NCBI GenBank assembly: GCA_022767125.1
Contig: JALEPZ010000069.1
Coordinates: 1-64,000 of the forward strand
Length of the DNA: 64,000 bases
From: Phocaeicola plebeius
GTDB lineage: Bacteria; Bacteroidota; Bacteroidia; Bacteroidales; Bacteroidaceae
Direction of reading: 5' to 3'
Below, piece by piece: positions 44,968 to 53,199 of this stretch (the stretch's first letter is position 1; each line of letters starts with the position of its first letter). The notes beneath the pieces were generated by a model, which worked only from the letters and a program-made list of their open reading frames with translations, did not search any database and was not told the DNA's origin. The translations under genes were made by a program, and so were the position numbers.

Positions 44968-47900
44968 TTATTCTTCTGTCTTCTTGCTCCAGTCCATGGC
45001 AGCCATGCGGAGGTAAGAGTCGTAGCGTTTCTTAGCCATGTCTTCACAAGCCTTGAAGAGTTCGGCAGCTTCTCCCGGATACTGCTTGGCAACGGATGCG
45101 AAACGAACTTCACCCTTCAGATAATCCTGGAAGTTGCTCCAGTTCGGTTCCTTCGAGTCGAGCGAGAACGGGTTCTTGCCTTCAGCTTCCAGAGCCGGGT
45201 TGTAACGCCACAAGTGCCAGTAACCACATTCAACAGCCTTGGCTTCTTCAGCCTGGCTCTTGCCCATACCGGCCTTCAAGCCGTGGTTGATACACGGAGC
45301 GTAGGCGATGACCAACGACGGTCCGGGATAAGCTTCAGCTTCGCGGATGGCCTTCAGGGTCTGAGCCTGGTCGGCACCCATAGCAATCTGAGCCACATAT
45401 ACATAGCCGTAAGTAGTAGCAATCATACCCATGTCTTTCTTGCGTACGCGCTTACCGGAAGCAGCAAACTTGGCGATGGCACCGAGCGGAGTAGCCTTAG
45501 AGGCCTGACCGCCTGTGTTGGAGTAAACTTCGGTATCCAGCACGAGGATGTTCACGTCTTCACCGGAAGCAATCACGTGGTCGAGACCTCCGTAACCGAT
45601 ATCGTAGGAAGCACCGTCACCACCGATGATCCACTGGCTGCGCTTCACGAGGTAATCCTTGAATTCGGCAATCGTAGCGCAAGCACCACACTTGTCCTTG
45701 GCAGCTTCTACCAGCGGGATGATCTTTTCGGCAGCAGCCTTGCTCTTGTCGGCATCGTTGCGGCCGTCAATCCATTCCTGGAAGGCTTCCTTGTATTCAG
45801 CCGGAGTGCCTTCGGCAGCGATGGCCGTTGTCATGGCTTCTTCCAGACGGTTGCGCAACTTCTTGTTGGCAATTTCCATACCCAGACCGAATTCGCAGAA
45901 GTCTTCGAACAGGGAGTTCGCCCAAGCAGGACCCTGACCCTTTTCGTTGGTGGTGTACGGAGTAGAAGGTACGGAACCGGAGTAAATAGAAGAACAGCCG
46001 GTAGCGTTGGCCACCATTTCGCGGTCACCGAACAGCTGGGAGATCAGCTTCACATACGGAGTTTCGCCGCAACCGGAGCAAGCACCGGAGAACTCGAAGA
46101 GCGGAGTAGCGAACTGAGAGTTCTTCACGTTGGACTTGGTGTCTACCAAGTGCTGCTTGGAAGTAACGTTGGCCACGCAGTAGTCCCAGTTGGCAGCTTC
46201 GGGCAACTGGCTTTCGAGGTGTTTCATTACCAACGCCTTGCCGCCCTTCTTCGGATTGCCCGGACATACATCGGCACAGTTGCCGCAACCCAAGCAGTCC
46301 ATAACGTCCACCTGCATACGGAAGGTCATGCCGTCGAATACCTTACCGACAGCCTTCAGCATGGTGAAGTTGGCACCCTTCTGTTCTTCTGCGTCGAGCA
46401 CGAACGGACGGATGGCAGCGTGAGGACAAACGTAAGCACACTTGTTACACTGGATACAGTTCTCGGGATTCCATTCGGGAACGAAAGCAGCTACACCGCG
46501 CTTTTCAAATTTGGCGGTGCCGGCATACCACGTACCGTCTTCGATGCCCTTGAAGGCCGATACCGGCAGCAAGTCGCCGTCCTGGGCGTTGATGGGACGA
46601 ACCACTTCGTTGATGAAAGCAGGATCGTTGTTTTCTGCCTTCGGATCGTCCGGCAGGTTCACACATTCGGGATCGATAGCCAGCTGCTTGTATTCGCCAC
46701 CGCGGTCAACGGCTGCATAGTTCTTGTTCACCACGTCTTCACCTTTCTTGCCGTAAGACTTCACGATGAACTTCTTCATCTGTTCTACAGCCAGGTCAAC
46801 GGGGATAACGCCTGTAATGCGGAAGAAGGCACTCTGCAGGATGGTGTTGGTGCGGTTGCCCAGACCGATTTCCTGTGCAATCTGAGTGGCGTTGATATAG
46901 TAAACGGTGATGTTGTGCTGTGCGAAGTACTTCTTCACCTTATTCGGCAGGTTCTTGGCGAGTTCTTCGCCTTCCCAGATGGTGTTCAGCAGGAACGAAC
47001 CGTTGTCGCGCAGACCACGAGTCACATCGTACATGTGCAGGTAAGCCTGAACGTGGCAAGCCACGAAGTTCGGTGTGTTCACCAGGTAAGTGGAACGGAT
47101 AGGCGTATCACCGAAACGCAGGTGAGAGCAAGTGAAACCGCCCGACTTCTTGGAGTCGTAAGAGAAGTAAGCCTGACAGTGCTTGTTGGTGTTGTCACCG
47201 ATGATTTTCACAGAGTTCTTGTTGGCACCTACCGTACCGTCGGCACCCAGACCGTAGAACTTGGCTTCGAACATGCCTTCGCCACCGACAGCGATTTCGG
47301 CTTCCTGCGGCAGGGAAGTGAAGGTCACATCGTCTACGATACCCACTGTGAAGAGGTTCTTCGGCATGGGGAGTTCCATGTTCTTGTATACGGCGATGAT
47401 CTGGGCAGGAGTCGTGTCCTTCGAACCCAAGCCATAGCGGCCGCCTACGATGACCGGAGCGTTTTCTACACCGTAGAAGCAGTCTTTCACATCGAGGTAG
47501 AGCGGTTCGCCGTTGGCACCCGGTTCCTTCGTGCGGTCCAGAACGGTGATGATCTTCGCCGACTTGGGCACAGCTGCCAGGAAGTGCTTGGCAGAGAACG
47601 GACGATACAGGTGGACAGCTACCATACCTACCTTCTTGCCCTGAGCGGTCAGGTAGTCGATGGTTTCGCGGATAGCTTCTGTAACAGAGCCCATAGCGAT
47701 GATGACGTGTTCGGCATCTTCTGCACCATAGTAGTCGAACAGACCGTAGTTGCGGCCGGTAATCTTGTTGATTTCCTTCATGTAGTCTTCTACAATCTGG
47801 GGAACAGCGTCGTAGAACTTGTTGCAGGATTCACGGTGCTGGAAGAAGTGGTCGGGGTTTTCGGCCATACCACGCATAACGGGGTGGTTGGGGCTCAGTG

Positions 47901-48525
47901 CACGTTCACGGAATTCTTTAAGAGCTTCCTGATCGATAAGGGGAGCGAGGTCTTCGTTTTCAATCTTTTCGATCTTCTGGATTTCGTGAGAGGTACGGAA
48001 ACCGTCGAAGAAGTTCACGAAGGGTACGCGGCTCTTCAGGGTAGCCAGGTGGGCTACACCGGCCAGGTCCATGACTTCCTGTACGGAGCCTTCGCACAAC
48101 ATGGCGAAACCTGTCTGGCGGGTAGACATGACGTCCTGATGGTCACCGAAGATACACAATGCATGAGAAGCCAGTGTACGAGCCGATACATGGAAGACGC
48201 AAGGCAGCAGTTCGCCGGCAATCTTGTACATGTTGGGAATCATCAGCAGCAGACCCTGAGAAGCGGTATAAGTAGTTGTCAATGCACCAGCCTGAAGAGA
48301 ACCGTGTACGGCACCGGCGGCACCGCCTTCAGACTGCATTTCCTGAACCAAGACAGTTTCGCCGAAGATGTTCTTACGACCTGCGGCAGCCCATTCGTCT
48401 ACGTGCTCAGCCATGGTGGACGACGGGGTGATAGGATAGATAGCGGCTACTTCCGTAAACATGTACGAAATGTGAGCGGCAGCTTCGTTACCATCACAAG
48501 TGATGAATTTTTTTTGTTTAGTCAT
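44968..48525 (-). CDS. nifJ: Pyruvate:ferredoxin (flavodoxin) oxidoreductase
   Basis: This single-chain 1185-residue enzyme oxidises pyruvate to acetyl-CoA and CO2 and reduces ferredoxin, the main route in anaerobic Bacteroidales. The domains are in order: N-terminal pyrimidine-binding domain (YIFTEVAAIYPITPSS-like start), transketolase C-like and gamma domains (FRFGDTPIRSTYLV), two [4Fe-4S] motifs (CIQCNKCAYVCP, CLGCGNCADVCP), a further cluster site (FSGACSGCGETPYVKLISQL) and the thiamine diphosphate domain (GGDGASYDIGYGGLDH, DTEVYSNTGGQ). The base composition is less GC-rich than its neighbours, with codon use of a highly expressed gene. A strong terminator follows. Confidence 0.98.
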   Translation of the reverse strand: MTKQKKFITCDGNEAAAHISYMFTEVAAIYPITPSSTMAEHVDEWAAAGRKNIFGETVLVQEMQSEGGAAGAVHGSLQAGALTTTYTASQGLLLMIPNMYKIAGELLPCVFHVSARTLASHALCIFGDHQDVMSTRQTGFAMLCEGSVQEVMDLAGVAHLATLKSRVPFVNFFDGFRTSHEIQKIEKIENEDLAPLIDQEALKEFRERALSPNHPVMRGMAENPDHFFQHRESCNKFYDAVPQIVEDYMKEINKITGRNYGLFDYYGAEDAEHVIIAMGSVTEAIRETIDYLTAQGKKVGMVAVHLYRPFSAKHFLAAVPKSAKIITVLDRTKEPGANGEPLYLDVKDCFYGVENAPVIVGGRYGLGSKDTTPAQIIAVYKNMELPMPKNLFTVGIVDDVTFTSLPQEAEIAVGGEGMFEAKFYGLGADGTVGANKNSVKIIGDNTNKHCQAYFSYDSKKSGGFTCSHLRFGDTPIRSTYLVNTPNFVACHVQAYLHMYDVTRGLRDNGSFLLNTIWEGEELAKNLPNKVKKYFAQHNITVYYINATQIAQEIGLGNRTNTILQSAFFRITGVIPVDLAVEQMKKFIVKSYGKKGEDVVNKNYAAVDRGGEYKQLAIDPECVNLPDDPKAENNDPAFINEVVRPINAQDGDLLPVSAFKGIEDGTWYAGTAKFEKRGVAAFVPEWNPENCIQCNKCAYVCPHAAIRPFVLDAEEQKGANFTMLKAVGKVFDGMTFRMQVDVMDCLGCGNCADVCPGNPKKGGKALVMKHLESQLPEAANWDYCVANVTSKQHLVDTKSNVKNSQFATPLFEFSGACSGCGETPYVKLISQLFGDREMVANATGCSSIYSGSVPSTPYTTNEKGQGPAWANSLFEDFCEFGLGMEIANKKLRNRLEEAMTTAIAAEGTPAEYKEAFQEWIDGRNDADKSKAAAEKIIPLVEAAKDKCGACATIAEFKDYLVKRSQWIIGGDGASYDIGYGGLDHVIASGEDVNILVLDTEVYSNTGGQASKATPLGAIAKFAASGKRVRKKDMGMIATTYGYVYVAQIAMGADQAQTLKAIREAEAYPGPSLVIAYAPCINHGLKAGMGKSQAEEAKAVECGYWHLWRYNPALEAEGKNPFSLDSKEPNWSNFQDYLKGEVRFASVAKQYPGEAAELFKACEDMAKKRYDSYLRMAAMDWSKKTEE

Positions 48526-48616
48526 ACAATTACTAAAAATTAGTTGATAATGATACTTTAAAAGTAATTTCTCTCCAAATAGCGGACCTTCTGCCTCTCC
48601 GGAGGGTGTGCGGTTC

Positions 48617-49795
48617 TCAATAGAGGAACCCGAACAGCCACAACGGAATATGGTTTCCGTGTCCTATTTCCATTTTGTGCATGGCATACCATGTTTCCGG
48701 ATTCGGCTTGAACTTGTTGTATTCGCCGCAGATGCGGAACTGCGTTGTTCCGTCCACGAGGAAGGAACTTCCCTTGTCTCCTTTGTTGACCTTGTGGTCT
48801 TTCCACAGCGAGTTGACAAAGAAGGTCTCCCACACGTTCTGTTCTTCCACTTTCACCGGGTAGATGCTGTACATCAGGTTGGTGTTGTGCATCATAATCT
48901 TGGCCGGCTTCTTGGGGAAGACTTCGTCCTTCGGGTACACCATGTTAATCAGCCTGGCGTCGGCGAGGTACTTGATGTAGTTCATCACCGTGGCACGCGA
49001 GGTCTGGATGTCGGCGGCCAACTGGCTCACATTCGGAGCCACCGGTCCGTCAACCGCAAGCAAATATAGCAATTTTTTTATTCTCGAAAGATATTTCAGT
49101 TCAATTTGTTTGATTAAAAGTATATCCACTTCAATCATCATGTTCATGGTCTTGAGCAGGTTCTCTGAAAAGTTCCTCTTTTCGAGAAAAAAAGGATAAA
49201 AACCATGATGCAGATAGTCCTGAAAGTAATTCAGCGGGTGGACGTAGGGGAGGATGGTCTTGGCCAGGTGTTCGTGGTTGTTGAGGATTTCGTCGAGGGA
49301 GAACGGTGAAAAATGATTGTCGGTCTGCAGGTTCAGGTATTCGCGGAACGAGAAGCCGCGCAGGTTGTACGATTTGACAATGCCGTTCAGCTCGGGATTC
49401 TCGTCCTTCAGGCGCATGACCGACGAACCGGTGAAGACAATCTTCAGCTGCGGATAGCGGTCGTAGCAGGTGCGCAGGTCGTGGCTCCAGTGGGGCAGCT
49501 TGAAAACCTGGTCGATAAGCAACACCTTTCCGCCCCGGCGGACGAACTCGCCGGCAAAATCCACCAGACTGTATTGGGAAAAGTAAAAATTATTCATGTT
49601 GACGTACAGACATGAGCGGTCTAGTCCGAACTTTTCTTTGGCGTATTGGAGCAGGAAGGTCGTTTTACCCACTCCTCGGGTCCCCTTGATGCCTATCAAG
49701 CGGTCGTTCCAGTTGATTTCATCCATCAGTGCCCGACGAACGGGAGCGTTCGTATGATCCACCAAATAGCTATGTGTTCTGTAAAATGTTTCCAT
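48617..49795 (-). CDS. AAA ATPase of the DUF4143-type group
   Basis: The P-loop GTRGVGKTTFLLQYA (residues 38-45 central) and VFTGSSVMRLKDENPEL mark the archaeal-type AAA group seen widely in Bacteroidetes. A winged-helix segment (VSQLAADIQTSRATVMNYIKYL) and a C-terminal nuclease-like DUF4143 domain follow. Function is unknown. Proposed roles include toxin-antitoxin-like or mobile element functions. The Walker B stretch reads VLLIDQVFK, with Gln96 where the family normally has the catalytic Glu. A minus-strand -7 box TATATTTG at 49822-49815 gives a short leader. Confidence 0.9.
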   Translation of the reverse strand: METFYRTHSYLVDHTNAPVRRALMDEINWNDRLIGIKGTRGVGKTTFLLQYAKEKFGLDRSCLYVNMNNFYFSQYSLVDFAGEFVRRGGKVLLIDQVFKLPHWSHDLRTCYDRYPQLKIVFTGSSVMRLKDENPELNGIVKSYNLRGFSFREYLNLQTDNHFSPFSLDEILNNHEHLAKTILPYVHPLNYFQDYLHHGFYPFFLEKRNFSENLLKTMNMMIEVDILLIKQIELKYLSRIKKLLYLLAVDGPVAPNVSQLAADIQTSRATVMNYIKYLADARLINMVYPKDEVFPKKPAKIMMHNTNLMYSIYPVKVEEQNVWETFFVNSLWKDHKVNKGDKGSSFLVDGTTQFRICGEYNKFKPNPETWYAMHKMEIGHGNHIPLWLFGFLY

Positions 49796-49916
49796 GAATT
49801 CTGATTACTTGGTGCAAATATACGAAGTCTTCCTTATATTGCCAACTGGAGTTGACAAAAAATGAAGTTTTTTTCGGATTGCCCGTCCCAAAGAGGGTGG
49901 AATGTCTGAAAAAGTG

Positions 49917-49924
49917 TATCTTTG
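49917..49924 (+). promoter_or_regulatory. -7 box immediately before the ATP-grasp gene
   Basis: TATCTTTG ends four bases before the ATG at 49929. With the usual start of transcription several bases past the box, the message would have almost no leader. Confidence 0.6.
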
Positions 49925-49928
49925 TAGT

Positions 49929-51116
49929 ATGATGTATTGTTTTAACCCTGATCATGATATGGCCTTGGCGGACGGGCGGCCTTATTACCGTCCGCCTGCC
50001 GGTATAGCCGGGATGGAGCGCGACCTCTGTCTGCTGCCGGTATGGTATGCGCCTGCAGGCAGTGTGGTGAAGGTAGCCGATGAAGAATCGGCCCGCCGGT
50101 GGTTGGCGGAATTGCCCTTGCACGTGCCGGTGGAAGTAGCAGCGGAATGGCAGCCGGTTCCCATCATCCCCTGGGGATGGAACCCGGCAGAGGTGGAACG
50201 GTTGCGGCAGGCGGGGGTACCCAACGACTGTTGTCCCTCTCTGGGACAGCTGTCGCGCATCCGCTACCTTTCGTCGCGCGAACGCTGCATCGGCTTGCAA
50301 CAGTTGTTGCGTGCCTTGCCGGGAGTGGGTGGGGAAGCGGTGGCCTGTACCGACCTTCACGGAGTGCTCCGGCAGGTGATGGCATATGGAGATGCCCTGC
50401 TTAAGTCACCGTGGTCGGGGAGTGGACGAGGACTGGTCAGGGTATCGGCGGCATCGTGGACAGCGAATGTGGAGGGCTGGGCAGCGAGGGTCTTGCGGAC
50501 ACAGGGGACACTGATGGTGGAGCCTATATATAATAAGGTAAGAGATTTTGCTATGGAATTCCGGTGCGGGTCCGACGGGCAGGTGCGTTTCGGCGGTTAT
50601 TCGCTGTTCGAAACCGATGCACACGGCAACTATAAGCTCAATCTACTACTGCCGGACAAGGCCATCGAGGAACGCTTGTCGCGCGATGTGCCCCTTACGT
50701 TGCTGCATACCGTGAGGCAGCACCTGGCTGTCGGCCTCCAGGACCTCATCGGTTCTTCCTATACGGGTTGGCTGGGCGTGGACATGATGGTATGCCGTGG
50801 GGAGGACGGGGGGTGTTGGCTGCATCCGTGTGTGGAGGTGAACCTCCGCATGAACATGGGGGTGGTGGCCCGCAGCTTCTTCGACCGCTACGTGCATCCT
50901 GCTGCCTACGGACATTTCCAGGTAGAGTGTTTTTCCGCCGACGGAGATGCCTTGCGCAGCGACAGCGAGAGGAAGCGATGGGCTCCGCCGGTGGTGGAGG
51001 ACGGACGGCTGAAACGGGGCTATCTCAGCCTCACACCGGTAGAGGCGGCCACCCGCTATCAGGCGTTTGTCGTAGTGGATGATGCGAAACAGGGCTCTCC
51101 GGAGCTTATTTTATAA
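49929..51116 (+). CDS. ATP-grasp-like protein, unknown substrate
   Basis: About 395 residues with no signal. The start (49929 or 49932) follows the -7 box by a few bases. The in-frame ATG at 49902 lies upstream of that box and is excluded. The N-terminal part is MMYCFNPDHDMALADGRPYY. Residues about 160-330 contain an ATP-grasp pattern: LLKSPWSGSGRGL (Lys and glycine-rich loop), TLMVEPIYNKVRDFAMEF, and CWLHPCVEVNLRMNMG with acidic and Asn metal ligands. It probably ligates a carboxylate to an amine or thiol. Neighbouring genes do not reveal the substrate. A rhamnose mutarotase follows 20 bases later. Confidence 0.8.
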   Translation: MMYCFNPDHDMALADGRPYYRPPAGIAGMERDLCLLPVWYAPAGSVVKVADEESARRWLAELPLHVPVEVAAEWQPVPIIPWGWNPAEVERLRQAGVPNDCCPSLGQLSRIRYLSSRERCIGLQQLLRALPGVGGEAVACTDLHGVLRQVMAYGDALLKSPWSGSGRGLVRVSAASWTANVEGWAARVLRTQGTLMVEPIYNKVRDFAMEFRCGSDGQVRFGGYSLFETDAHGNYKLNLLLPDKAIEERLSRDVPLTLLHTVRQHLAVGLQDLIGSSYTGWLGVDMMVCRGEDGGCWLHPCVEVNLRMNMGVVARSFFDRYVHPAAYGHFQVECFSADGDALRSDSERKRWAPPVVEDGRLKRGYLSLTPVEAATRYQAFVVVDDAKQGSPELIL

Positions 51117-51136
51117 ACCTTAAAAATTTTGAATCG

Positions 51137-51472
51137 ATGAAACGTTTTTGTCAGACTTTAGAGCTTTATGACGACCCCGAGCTGATTGCAGCTTACGTGG
51201 AGGAGCATCGTCATGTGTGGAAAGAAATCAAGGATGGACAACGGGAGGTAGGTATCCTGGATATGCAGATCTATATCCACGGTACCACCTTGTTCATGAT
51301 CTGTGACACGGTGGATGAATTCGACTGGGTAAAGGACAACGAACGCCTGGCCCGGCTGCCGCGGCAGGCCGAGTGGGAGGCGCACATGTCGAAGTACCAG
51401 AAATCGCTTCCCGGCCAGCCTTCGCATGAGAAATGGAAGATGATGGAACAGATTTTCCATCTCAACGACTGA
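51137..51472 (+). CDS. L-rhamnose mutarotase family protein
   Basis: The 111-residue dimeric alpha+beta barrel protein interconverts anomers of L-rhamnose or L-fucose. EEHRHVWKEI carries the catalytic His, IYIHGTTLFMICDT is the central strand, and EWEAHMSKYQ is conserved. It lies 20 bases after the ATP-grasp gene and is likely cotranscribed. No rhamnose or fucose catabolic genes are in the window. Confidence 0.9.
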   Translation: MKRFCQTLELYDDPELIAAYVEEHRHVWKEIKDGQREVGILDMQIYIHGTTLFMICDTVDEFDWVKDNERLARLPRQAEWEAHMSKYQKSLPGQPSHEKWKMMEQIFHLND

Positions 51473-51514
51473 CCGAGGAAGAGTGTTGTTGTGTAACTAA
51501 TTGAAACACAGCAT

Positions 51515-51988
51515 TCAATAGGCGCTGTCGAAAGCGAAGGGCAGAAGGTACTTCATGCCTTTTATCCGATAAATCTCTTCGGTTCCTGTCAGCAGGATGG
51601 TGATGGGACGGCCAAAGCGTTGCTCGGTCTCCAGCATCACTTGCCGACAGGCGCCGCAGGGGGGGATGGGACGGGCCAGCAGGCCGGCTGCATGGCGGGC
51701 GGCAATGGCCAGGGTGAGGACGGCTGAGGTGGGGTAGCGGGAATTGGCATAGAACAACGTTGTCCGCTCGGCACATAGCCCGGAGGGGTAGGCCGCATTT
51801 TCCTGATTGGTGCCGCTCACCGTTTCACCGTTCTCCAGCAGGGCGGCGGCTCCCACTGAAAAATGGGAGTAGGGGGCATAGCTGCGGAGGGTAGCTTCGC
51901 GGGCTGTATCGACCAGCCGTTGGTCTTCGGCCGACAGTTCTTCGTAGCGGAGGACCTCGGCGAACAGGGATAGATGGATTTCTCGCAT
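51515..51988 (-). CDS. cdd: Cytidine deaminase
   Basis: The start at 51988 gives MREIHLSLFAEVLRYEELS and 157 residues, the usual size of the tetrameric type. Zinc is bound by Cys in LCAERTTLFYA (with the catalytic Glu) and by both Cys of PPCGACRQVM. YAPYSHFSVGAAALLENG is the substrate-binding start. It deaminates cytidine and deoxycytidine in pyrimidine salvage. Upstream in-frame ATGs would run into the promoter of the divergent gene. Confidence 0.95.
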   Translation of the reverse strand: MREIHLSLFAEVLRYEELSAEDQRLVDTAREATLRSYAPYSHFSVGAAALLENGETVSGTNQENAAYPSGLCAERTTLFYANSRYPTSAVLTLAIAARHAAGLLARPIPPCGACRQVMLETEQRFGRPITILLTGTEEIYRIKGMKYLLPFAFDSAY

Positions 51989-52092
51989 AACGGACAGTAT
52001 TGGTTTCCCTACAAAGGTAGGAAATCTGTCGGAATGCGCCAAGCATGCGGCAGGGAAATCTGGTCGTTGGCCTTGGGTTTTGAAATGTCCTG

Positions 52093-52124
52093 TTTGGCTG
52101 TTCGCACCAAAATATGTATCTTTA
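52093..52124 (+). promoter_or_regulatory. Promoter of the LysM glucosaminidase gene
   Basis: TTTG at 52093-52096, a 20-base spacer and TATCTTTA at 52117-52124 (one deviation in the -7) precede the start codon by about 20 bases. Confidence 0.5.
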
Positions 52125-52143
52125 CCGCCAAATCCTAAAACTG

Positions 52144-53037
52144 ATGACAACCATGAATATTCGTAAAGGGCTATTGCTGGCATGCCTGTTGGTGGCCTTC
52201 AGCCTGTCGGCCCAGCAGCGGAACAAGGCGTATGAAGACTATATCAAGAAATACCGTGAACTGGCCGTGCGAGAGATGAAGCACTATCACATTCCGGCCA
52301 GCATCACGCTGGCGCAGGGATTGCTGGAATCGGGGGCGGGCAAGAGCGAACTGGCCCGCAAGTCGCACAACCATTTCGGCATCAAGTGCGGGAGAGGATG
52401 GGACGGCCCGACAGTGAGCCACGATGACGATGCCCGCGGGGAGTGTTTCCGCAAGTACAAGCATCCCAAGGAATCCTACGAAGACCATTCGAAGTTCCTG
52501 CGCACAGGATCCCGCTATGCTTTTTTGTTCAACCTGAAGGTGACCGATTACAAGGGCTGGGCCCGGGGACTGAAAAGGGCGGGATATGCTACCGACCCGC
52601 GGTATGCCGACCGCCTCATCGGAATCATCGAACTGTATCACCTCGACCAGTACGACCGCAAGGGAGGCCTGCAGTGGATGAAAAAGGTGGGAGAGCCTCA
52701 CCAGCCGTATCTGGCGAATGACCTGGTGTATATTCTGGCTCGCCCGGGAGATACGTTCAGCCTCTTGTCCAAGGAGTTTGATATCAGTGCGCGAAAGCTC
52801 CGCTCATGGAACGATTTGCCGAAGAATTACCAATTCCGAGGTGGGGAAGTGGTCTATTTGGAGAAGAAGCGGCGGAAAGCGTCGAAGGAGCATTTCGTAC
52901 ATATCGTGAAGCAGGGAGATTCGATGTATTCCATTGCCCAGACCTACGGCATCCGTCTGGATAGGCTCTATAAACTGAACAAGATGGCGGCGGATGCTCC
53001 TGCCCCGGAGGTAGGGGACCGTATCTGGCTGCGATGA
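52144..53037 (+). CDS. Secreted glucosaminidase with two LysM domains
   Basis: I chose 52144 because the promoter lies just upstream. The ATG at 52153 (MNIRKGLLLACLLVAFSLSAQQ) also gives a good signal peptide. The mannosyl-glycoprotein endo-beta-N-acetylglucosaminidase-like domain covers about residues 40-185 (ITLAQGLLESGAGKSELARKSHNHFGIK, with catalytic Glu in LLESG). Two LysM modules follow (DLVYILARPGDTFSLLSKEFD and FVHIVKQGDSMYSIAQTYGI) that bind peptidoglycan. It would cut glycan strands of the cell wall in the periplasm. Confidence 0.93.
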   Translation: MTTMNIRKGLLLACLLVAFSLSAQQRNKAYEDYIKKYRELAVREMKHYHIPASITLAQGLLESGAGKSELARKSHNHFGIKCGRGWDGPTVSHDDDARGECFRKYKHPKESYEDHSKFLRTGSRYAFLFNLKVTDYKGWARGLKRAGYATDPRYADRLIGIIELYHLDQYDRKGGLQWMKKVGEPHQPYLANDLVYILARPGDTFSLLSKEFDISARKLRSWNDLPKNYQFRGGEVVYLEKKRRKASKEHFVHIVKQGDSMYSIAQTYGIRLDRLYKLNKMAADAPAPEVGDRIWLR

Positions 53038-53097
53038 GAGGGGCCATGCAAAGGCTGATATATATATATATCAAATTGTCTGGATGATATATACAAA

Positions 53098-53176
53098 TTG
53101 TCATTCTGAACGTAGTGAAGAATCTGTTAGCCCAACGTGGGTGTTTACAGATTCTTCACTATGTTCAGAATGACAA
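53098..53176. repeat. Palindromic intergenic repeat between convergent genes
   Basis: The arms begin TTGTCATTCTGAACGTAGTG and end with its near-perfect inverse (ACTATGTTCAGAATGACAA), with an inner GAATCTG/CAGATTC pair and a centre near GCCCAACGTGGG. It could fold into one long hairpin and act as a bidirectional terminator here. It is the best-conserved of the copies in this window. Confidence 0.85.
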
Positions 53177-53199
53177 CAAACTGAGGGCATCTTGCCTGT

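Noticed and set aside
45214-48543. 1109-residue plus-strand reading frame opposite nifJ
   Set aside because: It is a shadow of the strong codon bias of nifJ on the other strand and has no domain of its own.
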